DNA of 5,619 bases from an uncultured Collinsella sp. GTDB taxonomy: Bacteria > Actinomycetota > Coriobacteriia > Coriobacteriales > Coriobacteriaceae. Of the stretch, positions 1 through 5,416 are shown piece by piece (the first letter of the stretch is position 1; every line of letters begins with the position of its first letter). The translations under genes were made by a program, and so were the position numbers. The notes beneath the pieces are model-generated. The model did no database searches. It worked only from the letters and a program-made list of their open reading frames with translations, and had not been told where the DNA came from. The stretch lies in assembly GCA_900554585.1 (NCBI GenBank), contig USHS01000107.1, positions 1 through 5,619 on the forward strand, written 5' to 3'.

Positions 1-340
1 GGGTGAGGGTGGTGCATGGAGTGACGTGCAAAAAACGGAGTTTTCAGCAGCCTATGATTGATGCATAGGACCATAGGTGGCGTTTGCGGTCTTTGTTGAT
101 GCCTTTGCACGCTAATTGGGGCCTTGGTTATGTTCAAATATGGATGGTTTCTTATCGCATGTCGTCCAGAAGAGAAGAGTCATGGAGGCTTCCTGGCTTT
201 CGATAAGCTTTTAGCTCCATAAACTTTTCTCGCGATGCTGAATACTCGCAAAAATGCACGCTCCGGAGGGTACTACCCTGTTACGGCTAGAAATCCATGC
301 ATCATTATATGCAAATTATTAACGTATTTATGCAATATGA
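1..340. other. Intergenic sequence without a recognisable gene
   Basis: I see no open frame with protein-like composition on either strand and no tRNA or rRNA pattern. The stretch is A+T-richer than the genes to its right, as expected for a regulatory region. It contains a 13-bp palindrome at 267-279 (AGGGT-ACT-ACCCT) that could be an operator or a small hairpin, and several ATGCA pentamers (254, 297, 309 and 330) in the AT-rich part just before the structured element at 341. No convincing -35/-10 pair could be assigned. A promoter for larA or for the structured RNA probably lies in the AT-rich part at about 290-340, by inference only. Confidence 0.5.
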
Positions 341-416
341 CTTACGCACGCATGCCATCGGGGTGGATGTTCGCCTCGGCATTGCGTAAGCCATCCTGAC
401 CATAGTGCCTTTGGCA
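341..416 (+). ncRNA. Candidate structured RNA or leader upstream of larA
   Basis: Complementary arms CTTACGCA (341-348) and TGCGTAAG (383-390) continue inward, after a 3-nt bulge, as ATGCC (352-356) with GGCAT (378-382). This gives a 13-bp helix around a G-rich loop. Loop bases 365-369 (GGATG) are complementary to 392-396 (CATCC), directly after the helix, which would allow a short pseudoknot. A second small hairpin (TGCC 406-409, GGCA 413-416) follows, and an intrinsic terminator begins 2 nt later. The order of structured domain then terminator then gene resembles a riboswitch or attenuator, but it could also be a free small RNA or the 3' end of an upstream transcript. I do not recognise a known riboswitch class in it. 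Confidence 0.45.
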
Positions 417-417
417 G

Positions 418-455
418 ACGGCCGCGGTCCCGTTTGGGATTGCGGCCGTTTTGTT
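418..455 (+). terminator. Strong intrinsic terminator upstream of larA
   Basis: A 14-bp stem pairs 418-431 with 436-449 around the tetraloop GTTT. Twelve pairs are Watson-Crick and two are G-U, at 426/441 and 427/440. The stem is followed by a T-rich tract at 449-455. It ends about 120 nt before the larA start. It therefore either ends transcription from outside the window or works as an attenuator controlled by the structured element at 341-416. Confidence 0.8.
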
Positions 456-523
456 GTGGGTCAAATATGAACGTTGTGTTAATGAGTCGGTGGACGGTGG
501 AGTTTTTCGGTGAGCGGCGTATC

Positions 524-565
524 CTTCCAACGGTTTATCTAGTGTGTCAGTTGAAAGGAAGAGGG
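524..565 (+). promoter_or_regulatory. larA ribosome binding region with a possible occluding hairpin
   Basis: The purine-rich run GGAAGAGGG (557-565) lies 9 nt before a TTG at 575 and supports that codon as the larA start. Just upstream, CTTCCAAC (524-531) can pair with GTTGAAAG (550-557) at 7 of 8 positions, or CTTCC (524-528) with GGAAG (557-561). Either fold would partly hide the ribosome binding site. The hairpin is weak and its role is an inference. Confidence 0.4.
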
Positions 566-574
566 CGCTCGTCA

Positions 575-1852
575 TTGTTTGAATGTGAACTGCCGTTTGA
601 CCACAAGACGTTGCATCTGGAGCTCGAGGATAAAAACTTCGCCGGTGTGATGGAAGGTCACCAAAACGAGTTTAAGACCACGAAATCGCAGGAAGAGCTG
701 GTAGAGGAGTCGCTTGCCAACCCTTATGGCTCGCCTTCGCTCGAGGAGCTTTGTGCTGGCAAGAAGGATATTGTCATCATTAGCTCCGACCATACGCGCC
801 CCGTTCCCTCGCGTGTGACGATGCCTATTCTGCTGCATCACATCCACTCTGCTGCGCCTGAGGCACGCGTTCGCATTCTGGTTGCTACAGGCATGCATCG
901 TCCGTCGACGCACGAGGAACTCGTCAACAAGTACGGCGAGGAGATCGTTGCCAACGAGGAAATCGTTATGCACGTCGCGACTGACGACAGCATGATGAAG
1001 AAGATCGGCACCCTGCCCTCTGGCGGCGAGTGCATCATCAACAAGATTGCTGCCGATTGCGATCTGCTGCTTGCCGAGGGCTTCATTGAGCCGCACTTCT
1101 TTGCCGGTTTCTCTGGTAGCCGCAAGTCCGTCCTGCCTGGCATCGCTAGCTACAAGACCATCATGTACAACCACAACGGTCAGTTTGTGAACGATTCCCA
1201 TTCGCGTGCCGGCAACCTGTGCCACAACCACGTGAGCGAGGATATGTTCGCCGCCGCCGAGATGGCCCACCTCGCCTTTGTGCTTAACGTGGTGCTCAAC
1301 GGCAAGCACGAGGTCATCGGTTCTTTTGCCGGTGACATCCACAAGGCGCACGAGGCTGGCTGCGAGTTCGTGAAGAGCCTTGCCGGCGTTGAGCCCGTCG
1401 AGTGCGAGATTGCCATCACCACCAACGGCGGTTACCCGCTCGACCAGAACATCTATCAGGCCGTGAAGGGCATGTGCGCTGCCGAGGCCACGCTTCCCGA
1501 GGGCGGCGTGATCATTGATGTCGCCGGTTGTGCCGACGGTCACGGCGGCGAGGGCTTCTATCACAACATCGCCGACAACGACCCGGCGGAGTTTGAGCGC
1601 GCCTGCATCGACCGTCCTAAGGACGAGACCCTGCCCGATCAGTGGACGAGCCAGATTTTTGCCCGCATCCTGGCGCATCACCCTGTGATCATGGTCACCG
1701 ACCTGTGCGATCACCAGATGCTCAAGGATATGCACATGACGCCGGTCAATACTATCGAGGAGGCGCTCAAGCTCGCCTTTGAGATGAAGGGTGACGATGC
1801 CAAGGTTGCCGTCATCCCCGATGGCCTGGGCGTTGTCGTCGCGCAGCACTAG
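575..1852 (+). CDS. larA: Lactate racemase LarA (nickel-pincer cofactor enzyme)
   Basis: LarA interconverts D- and L-lactate in the cytoplasm using the nickel-pincer nucleotide (NPN) cofactor. The protein (425 aa from TTG 575) resembles Lactiplantibacillus plantarum LarA along its whole length. With this start the residue numbers coincide with that enzyme: His108 (GMHRPSTHEE), His174 (EPHFFAGFSG), the cofactor-tethering Lys184 (SGSRKSVLPG) and the nickel ligand His200 (YNHNG). Asp72 and Arg75 (SSDHTRPVPS), Tyr294 and Lys298 (NIYQAVKG), and a Trp at 357 (PDQW) are also present, so an active racemase is expected. The open frame extends upstream to 434, but that start lies in the terminator loop and adds 47 residues without family resemblance. 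The preferred TTG has a purine-rich ribosome binding site and gives the usual family length. larD follows 49 nt downstream and is probably co-transcribed. LarA-like relatives acting on other 2-hydroxyacids exist, but similarity to the lactate enzyme is high. Confidence 0.95.
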   Translation: MFECELPFDHKTLHLELEDKNFAGVMEGHQNEFKTTKSQEELVEESLANPYGSPSLEELCAGKKDIVIISSDHTRPVPSRVTMPILLHHIHSAAPEARVRILVATGMHRPSTHEELVNKYGEEIVANEEIVMHVATDDSMMKKIGTLPSGGECIINKIAADCDLLLAEGFIEPHFFAGFSGSRKSVLPGIASYKTIMYNHNGQFVNDSHSRAGNLCHNHVSEDMFAAAEMAHLAFVLNVVLNGKHEVIGSFAGDIHKAHEAGCEFVKSLAGVEPVECEIAITTNGGYPLDQNIYQAVKGMCAAEATLPEGGVIIDVAGCADGHGGEGFYHNIADNDPAEFERACIDRPKDETLPDQWTSQIFARILAHHPVIMVTDLCDHQMLKDMHMTPVNTIEEALKLAFEMKGDDAKVAVIPDGLGVVVAQH

Positions 1853-1862
1853 TGCGTGGCCT

Positions 1863-1875
1863 AAACGAATCGTTT
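1863..1875. repeat. 13-bp palindrome in the larA-larD gap
   Basis: AAACGA (1863-1868) and TCGTTT (1870-1875) form a perfect inverted repeat around a single central A. The centre is too small for an RNA hairpin, so if it has a function it would be as a protein-binding site, for example for the TetR-type regulator encoded nearby. A chance palindrome is equally possible. Confidence 0.25.
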
Positions 1876-1901
1876 TTAACCGACAAGAAAGATAAGGTTT
1901 T

Positions 1902-2633
1902 ATGCTTACCAAACTCCTCTGCGAATTCGGCGCAACTGCCCTCATGATCATCTTTGGCGTGGGCGTGCACTGCGATACCGTGCTCAAGGGCACCAAGTAT
2001 CAGGGCTCCGGCCACATGTTTGCCATCACCACTTGGTCTTTTGGCATCTCGGTCTGCCTGTTTGTCTTTGGCGGTGCCGTGTGCATGAACCCCGCCATGG
2101 TGCTTGCCCAGTGCATCGTAGGCCTGGTGCCGTGGAGCAGCTGCATCCCCTTCATGATCGCCGATATGCTCGGCGGCTTTGTGGGCGCCGTAATCGCTTG
2201 GCTTATGTATGCCGATGAGTTCAAGGCTTCCGATGGCGTCGTCGATCCCATTGCCCAGCGCAATATCTTCTCGACCAATCCCACCACCGAGGGTACGAAC
2301 TATGCCCGTAATTTCTTCTGCGAGGCTATCTGCACTTTTGTGTTCATCAGCGCCATCCTTGCTGCTGCTAACCGTGCTGGCGAGAACGTCCTGATGCTCG
2401 CTATCTGCGTCGGCCTGATCGTTTGGGCCGTTGGCATGGGCATGGGCGGCATCACCGGCTTCGCCATGAACCAGGCTCGTGACCTTGGTCCTCGCATGGC
2501 TTATCAGGTGCTGCCGATCAAGAACAAGGCCGACAACAACTGGAAGTACGGCCTGCTTGTTCCTGGCATCGCTCCGTTTGTCGGTGCTATCGTGGCTGCG
2601 CTGTTTGTGCATGGTTTCTTGGGCATGTTCTAG
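1902..2633 (+). CDS. larD: Aquaporin-family lactic acid channel LarD
   Basis: This 243-aa protein is an integral membrane channel of the MIP (aquaporin/glycerol facilitator) family. It very probably carries lactic acid across the cytoplasmic membrane, as LarD (GlpF1) does in L. plantarum lar operons. Six hydrophobic segments are visible at roughly residues 3-23, 37-57, 84-104, 134-156, 163-184 and 216-240. The first half-helix carries a normal NPA motif (63-65). The second reads NQA (190-192) followed by RD, so its central Pro is replaced while the selectivity-filter Arg (193) is kept. Segments such as GVGVHCDTVLKGTKY and VPGIAPFVGA match LarD-type proteins better than classical GlpF. It starts 49 nt after larA; a purine-rich run (1885-1897, ending AAGG) precedes the ATG, giving a modest ribosome binding site. 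Direct placement after larA supports a lactate rather than glycerol role. Confidence 0.9.
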   Translation: MLTKLLCEFGATALMIIFGVGVHCDTVLKGTKYQGSGHMFAITTWSFGISVCLFVFGGAVCMNPAMVLAQCIVGLVPWSSCIPFMIADMLGGFVGAVIAWLMYADEFKASDGVVDPIAQRNIFSTNPTTEGTNYARNFFCEAICTFVFISAILAAANRAGENVLMLAICVGLIVWAVGMGMGGITGFAMNQARDLGPRMAYQVLPIKNKADNNWKYGLLVPGIAPFVGAIVAALFVHGFLGMF

Positions 2634-2654
2634 TCCAAGGCTACATAGTTGTCC

Positions 2655-2779
2655 GCTGGCCGCATGGGGTAACTCCTCAGCGCGTCCTCGGACATGCAAA
2701 AAGGCTCGCTGCGCACTTTGTGCGGCGAGCCTTTTTGCGTCCTGCGGAATGCGCTGGGGAGTTACCCCATGCGGTCAGC
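2655..2779. repeat. 125-bp nested palindrome between the convergent units
   Basis: The outer arms at 2655-2683 and 2751-2779 are inverted copies matching at 27 of 29 positions; the mismatches are at 2659 and 2677 with their partners. They enclose a second perfect inverted repeat (2696-2709 with 2725-2738) and an innermost 5-bp stem. Between outer and inner stems lie two 12-nt stretches (2684-2695 and 2739-2750), each beginning GTCCT and each weakly self-complementary. The whole could form a long cruciform in DNA or a long double helix in RNA. It may be just an elaborate bidirectional terminator, or a miniature mobile or REP-like repeat that brought the terminator with it. Copy number in the genome would decide. 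Confidence 0.75.
2696..2738. terminator. Bidirectional intrinsic terminator for larA-larD and larB-larC-tetR
   Basis: GCAAAAAGGCTCGC (2696-2709) is perfectly complementary to 2725-2738. After a 2-nt bulge it continues as CGCAC/GTGCG (2712-2716/2720-2724) around a TTT loop. Each strand has an A run before and a T run after the GC-rich stem, so it should stop transcription arriving from larD on the + strand and from tetR on the - strand. Confidence 0.85.
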
Positions 2780-2935
2780 TGCGGGATCTTGGTCGCGTTG
2801 GAACAAGCAACCCAACATATATTTCTGAATTTGGATGGGAGGGGCTTGTTGCTGGTGGGGGCGTTGAGGCGCGAGTGACACTTTGGGGTGCGCGGAGCCC
2901 TGGGTTGGGTCGATGATTTGGGATGAGCTTCTTAC
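2780..2935. other. Rest of the larD-tetR gap, nothing recognised
   Basis: This is the remainder of the 302-base gap 2634-2935 outside the palindrome. It is G-rich on the + strand. I see no credible gene, promoter or repeat in it. An open + strand frame crosses it from 2479, but that frame mainly shadows larD and the palindrome. Confidence 0.5.
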
Positions 2936-3475
2936 TTAGGTGAAGAGGGGCTTTATGGCTGAGAGGTAGTCTTTGGCTACGTCGGCTTTATCTGCTTGGA
3001 AATTGTGCCAGGCCCACCATTGGACCATTCCTACAAAGCTTGAGGCTATGTGGTGTAGTAGGAAGCTTCGGTCCATGGTGGCGGCGGGGCCGTTTGGGTC
3101 GGTAGGGACGGTTTCGGCTGCTCGTGACATGATGGTCTTGCGTAAGCAGTCGGCGAAGACGCGTGAGCCGGCGCCGGCTACGAGGGCTCGAACGCCCTGG
3201 CGGCGCTCCCAGAGGTTGTTGAGGATATGCTCGACCTGTACGAGTGGGTCATCGAGGGGCGTACCGTCATCGTCAAGGGCGTGGGTGCAGATATCGCTTA
3301 CGAGCGCGGCGAGTAGGTCGTCTTTGCTCTTAAAGAGGCCATAGAATGTCGCGCGGCCTACGTGAGCGCGCGCGATGATGTCGCCGACGGTGATCTTGCC
3401 GTAGTCCTCTTCGCGCAGCAGCTCGGAGAACGCCGCAACGATGGCAGCGCGGCTTTTTGCCTTGCGGGCATCCAT
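2936..3475 (-). CDS. TetR/AcrR-family transcriptional regulator
   Basis: A 179-aa cytoplasmic DNA-binding protein. The N-terminal TetR-type helix-turn-helix is clear: helix 1 at about residues 8-20 (SRAAIVAAFSELL) and the recognition unit at about 28-48, with ITVGDIIARAHVGRATFY followed by LFKSKDDLLAAL. The C-terminal part is alpha-helical with several aromatic residues near 150-160 and is probably the ligand-binding and dimer domain; its ligand cannot be read from sequence. I chose ATG 3475 because the TetR similarity begins there and it lies 2 nt after the larC stop. No clear ribosome binding site precedes it, which suggests translational coupling to larC. The frame stays open upstream to 3688 inside larC, but that part is Arg-rich antialigned sequence with no TetR resemblance. 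Its position as last gene of the larB-larC unit suggests control of the lar genes. In L. plantarum the regulator is instead the CRP/FNR-type LarR. Confidence 0.9.
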   Translation of the reverse strand: MDARKAKSRAAIVAAFSELLREEDYGKITVGDIIARAHVGRATFYGLFKSKDDLLAALVSDICTHALDDDGTPLDDPLVQVEHILNNLWERRQGVRALVAGAGSRVFADCLRKTIMSRAAETVPTDPNGPAATMDRSFLLHHIASSFVGMVQWWAWHNFQADKADVAKDYLSAIKPLFT

Positions 3476-3477
3476 GG

Positions 3478-4368
3478 CTACGCGTCCGCGTGAACGAGCA
3501 GGCAGCGGAGCGTACCGGAGCAACCCTCGTAGGGGCGTTTGCCGGCGCCGTAGCCGACGGCTTCGATGCGGTAGCGGGCCGGAAGATGCTCGGACGTGCG
3601 CAGTGCGGCGACGATGGCGGCGCCCGTGGGCGTCACGAGCTCGCCGGCGACCGGTGCGGGCGTGAGGGCGATGTTGCCTGCTTGGCACAGGTTGACGACG
3701 GCGGGCACCGGGATGGGCATAAGGCCGTGGGCGCAGCGGATGGCCCCGTGCCCCTCGGAGAGCGACTCGACCACAATATCCTCAATGCCCAGGTCATCAA
3801 GGCAGATGGCGACCGAGCAGACGTCGACGATGGAGTCGACGGCGCCCACCTCGTGAAACAGGACGGTGTCGGGCGTTTTGCCGTGAGCCTTGGCCTCGGC
3901 AGCAGCGAGTACGGAAAAAATGGCGAGGGCGCGACGCTTGGCGCCATCGCTTAGCTGCGAGCCGTCGATGATGGCGGTGACGTCCGCCAAAGAACGGTGG
4001 TGATGGTGGTGGGCGTGATGGTGACCCTCATGGTCATGTTCGTGCGTGTGCTCGTGTTCGTGCTCGTGATGGTCATGATGGTGGTGCTCGTGCGTGTGCT
4101 CTGCAGCCGTTTCGTTACCGTAGAGCCAGGCCATGTCGTGGTCGTGGTTCTCGAGCTCCTCTGCAAGCTGGACGTCAAAGTCGCAGGCGTCGATGCCATG
4201 CTTGTTTACGCGTGTAACGGCAATCTCAAAGCCGTCGACCGGCAGCGTGGCGAGCTGTTCGTGCAGGTGCTCCTCGCTGGCGCCCAGGTCGAGCAGGGCC
4301 GCGACGGTCATATCGCCGCTGATGCCCGAGGTCCCGTCGATGATAAGCGTGTGCTGATGGTTGGACAT
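3478..4368 (-). CDS. larC: LarC nickel insertion protein, C1 domain only (DUF111 family)
   Basis: LarC is the CTP-dependent cyclometallase that inserts nickel into the pincer nucleotide, the last step of NPN cofactor synthesis. The 296-aa protein shows the C1 hallmarks in order: DGTSGISGDM (11-20), FHEVGAVDSIVDV (171-183), GAIRCAHGLMPIPVPA (208-223), GELVTPTGAA (242-251) and VGYGAGKR (271-278). A tract at 91-124 with 22 His among 34 residues probably binds or stores nickel. It ends about 20 residues after the VGYGAGKR block, where L. plantarum LarC1 also ends; there a programmed frameshift adds the C2 part. Here no C2 sequence follows and tetR begins 2 nt after the stop. So this is either a natural C1-only form with C2 encoded elsewhere, or a truncated gene. 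The start is clear: AAGGAG (4375-4380) lies 6 nt before the ATG and overlaps the larB stop codon, 10 nt away, so larB and larC are probably co-translated. Confidence 0.9.
   Translation of the reverse strand: MSNHQHTLIIDGTSGISGDMTVAALLDLGASEEHLHEQLATLPVDGFEIAVTRVNKHGIDACDFDVQLAEELENHDHDMAWLYGNETAAEHTHEHHHHDHHEHEHEHTHEHDHEGHHHAHHHHHRSLADVTAIIDGSQLSDGAKRRALAIFSVLAAAEAKAHGKTPDTVLFHEVGAVDSIVDVCSVAICLDDLGIEDIVVESLSEGHGAIRCAHGLMPIPVPAVVNLCQAGNIALTPAPVAGELVTPTGAAIVAALRTSEHLPARYRIEAVGYGAGKRPYEGCSGTLRCLLVHADA
3997..4098 (-). repeat. His-codon-rich low-complexity tract in larC
   Basis: This stretch encodes LarC residues 91-124, made almost only of His, Glu, Asp and Thr (22 His of 34). In DNA it is a run of near-repeats of CAC/CAT and GAG/GAC codons. 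Such tracts are typical of nickel accessory proteins and can vary in length by slippage between strains. Confidence 0.85.
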
Positions 4369-4378
4369 GGAATGCTCC

Positions 4379-5149
4379 TTAGCGGGCGCGGGGCGTGCCG
4401 ACGCTCAGATGGTTGATAAGACTTGCCTGGTAGGCGGCACCAAATCCGTTGTCGATATTGACGACCGAGACGCCGCTGGCGCAGGAATTGAGCATGGCGA
4501 GCAGTGCTGCCACGCCGCCAAAGCTTGCACCGTAGCCCACACTCGTGGGAACGGCGATGACTGGACAGCTCACCAGGCCGCCGATGACGCTCGCAAGCGC
4601 GCCTTCCATCCCGGCGACTGCAATGATCGCATTTGCCTTTGATAAAAGTTCCATATTTGAGAGCAGACGGTGGAGCCCGGCAACGCCGACATCGTAGAGA
4701 CGGATGACATGATTGCCGAGTACCTCTGCAGTCAGCGCAGCCTCCTCTGCAACCGGGATATCGCTTGTCCCTCCGGTGGCGACAACGATCGTGCCGTCAG
4801 CGGAATAATGCTCGGTGCGGTTTACGATGCCGATTTTTGACAGCTCATCGTAAAAAAGATCAAAACGTTCGGACAGGTACGCCGCGGATTCTGTCGAAAG
4901 TCTTGTGATCAGGATATTTTCTTTGCAGTGGGAGAGCAGGCTGTTTATAATGCCCCCCATCTGTTCTTTTGTCTTAGATGCACCGTAGATCACCTCCGGC
5001 GCACCCTGTCTGACTTCACGGTGATGATCCACCTTGGCATATCCAAGATCCTCAAAAGGTGCCAGCTTTAACTGGTCATAAGCATCGGAAGCAGTAAGCT
5101 GCCCCGATTCTAACTGTTCTAATATATGTTTGATATGATCATTTTCCAT
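4379..5149 (-). CDS. larB: LarB, nicotinic acid adenine dinucleotide carboxylase/hydrolase, apparently chimeric
   Basis: LarB carries out the first step of NPN cofactor synthesis: it carboxylates the pyridinium ring of NaAD and hydrolyses the phosphoanhydride, releasing AMP. The 256-aa protein has the LarB N-terminal block (HHREVRQGAPEVIYGASKTKEQ, residues 42-63) and the PurE/AIR-carboxylase-like domain with GGTSDIPVAEEAA (126-138), DVGVAGLHRLL, GMEGALASVIGG (180-191), PTSVGYGASFGG (201-212) and a Cys at 223 that should correspond to the NAD-attacking Cys of L. plantarum LarB. ATG 5149 is chosen over the in-frame ATG at 5161 because GAGGA (5155-5159) lies 5 nt before it. Codon use changes within the gene: residues 1 to about 175 use many A/T-ending codons (TTA, TCA, AAT, GAA), whereas the rest is GC-rich like larC. 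The reading frame and all motifs are intact, so a join at the conserved core would give a working protein if real. Confidence 0.92.
   Translation of the reverse strand: MENDHIKHILEQLESGQLTASDAYDQLKLAPFEDLGYAKVDHHREVRQGAPEVIYGASKTKEQMGGIINSLLSHCKENILITRLSTESAAYLSERFDLFYDELSKIGIVNRTEHYSADGTIVVATGGTSDIPVAEEAALTAEVLGNHVIRLYDVGVAGLHRLLSNMELLSKANAIIAVAGMEGALASVIGGLVSCPVIAVPTSVGYGASFGGVAALLAMLNSCASGVSVVNIDNGFGAAYQASLINHLSVGTPRAR
4545..4630. other. Composition break inside larB (probable recombination or assembly junction)
   Basis: Right of this stretch, codons are Firmicute-like and the flanking DNA is A+T-rich. Left of it, codons become dominated by GGC, GCC, GTC, CTG and AGC, as in larC and larA. 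The change lies over the conserved block AVAGMEGALASVIGG, where nucleotide identity between distant larB genes is expected to be highest. The exact crossover cannot be fixed by eye. Confidence 0.65.
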
Positions 5150-5154
5150 AGTAA

Positions 5155-5159
5155 TCCTC
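5155..5159 (-). promoter_or_regulatory. larB ribosome binding site
   Basis: GAGGA on the - strand lies 5 nt before ATG 5149 and overlaps the region just after the alternative ATG at 5161. It therefore decides the start in favour of 5149. It directly follows the sequence that can pair with a leader hairpin loop. Confidence 0.75.
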
Positions 5160-5160
5160 A

Positions 5161-5295
5161 TTTCTGAGCAACTTGTTGCGAAGAGGCGACGAGAATCTCA
5201 AATTCTCGGAGGCATGTTTTTTTATGCCTTGCCATCAAAGCTATTTGTTTTTGCTCAGAAACAAATAGCCGTGTGAAAGATCTTTTTTTCACACG
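5161..5295 (-). promoter_or_regulatory. Multi-hairpin larB leader with a loop complementary to the pre-RBS sequence
   Basis: Read in the direction of larB, the leader contains four inverted repeats: a 9-bp stem (5287-5295 with 5270-5278); an 11-bp stem (5259-5269 with 5240-5250) with the 8-nt loop 5251-5258; a 6-bp stem around an A-rich loop (5224-5229 with 5210-5215); and a 7-bp stem (5202-5208 with 5190-5196). The loop 5251-5258 is exactly complementary to 5164-5171, and the match extends to 11 bp (5251-5261 with 5161-5171). That second segment lies immediately before the larB ribosome binding site. A pseudoknot or an alternative fold could therefore control translation. I do not recognise a known riboswitch class. 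Confidence 0.6.
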
Positions 5296-5375
5296 ATTCT
5301 CCATCCTGATCACTGCACTGCTTTTCAAGCATCATGCTCTTATCCCGCACACAGTTTCTTCTCTCTCAAACTCTC

Positions 5376-5404
5376 ATTTTACCCAATTTCCACGAAAATG
5401 ACAA
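5376..5404 (-). promoter_or_regulatory. Sigma70-type promoter for larB
   Basis: On the - strand, TTGTCA (5399-5404) and TAAAAT (5376-5381) are separated by exactly 17 nt. Transcription would start near 5369 and give a leader of about 220 nt before larB, covering the hairpins at 5161-5295. Confidence 0.75.
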
Positions 5405-5416
5405 GGTGTATTTCTA

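Noticed and set aside
434..574. 47-residue N-terminal extension of LarA starting at 434
   Set aside because: The start codon is a TTG within the terminator loop, the added residues have no family resemblance, and the 575 start gives the exact family length.
572..1996. Long - strand open frame (474 codons) opposite larA
   Set aside because: It is the complement of a well-supported LarA gene with GC-rich codons; the product has no domain features and no ribosome binding site.
1812..2699. Long - strand open frame (295 codons) opposite larD
   Set aside because: It mirrors the LarD gene, runs through the terminator palindrome and encodes a His/Ala/Gly-rich sequence without recognisable motifs.
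2479..2916. + strand open frame across the end of larD and the terminator
   Set aside because: It overlaps larD in another frame and then reads through the palindrome; composition is not protein-like.
3476..3688. Upstream extension of the TetR reading frame into larC, or a LarC-TetR frameshift fusion
   Set aside because: The extension is Arg-rich out-of-frame larC sequence, the TetR fold begins at 3475, and I saw no clear slippery site; the frame is open by chance in GC-rich DNA.
3457..3954. + strand open frame opposite larC and the tetR start
   Set aside because: It is a shadow of the larC gene, has no ribosome binding site and no known domain.
3997..4416. + strand open frame rich in Val and Met opposite the His tract of larC
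   Set aside because: Its hydrophobic, membrane-like look comes from complements of His codons (GTG, ATG); no start signals support it.
5150..5161. Alternative larB start at ATG 5161
   Set aside because: No ribosome binding site lies before it, whereas GAGGA is correctly placed for ATG 5149.
5190..5295. Leader hairpins as intrinsic terminators for a + strand transcript
   Set aside because: No + strand gene ends upstream, and T runs lie within loops rather than after the stems, so a larB leader role is more likely.
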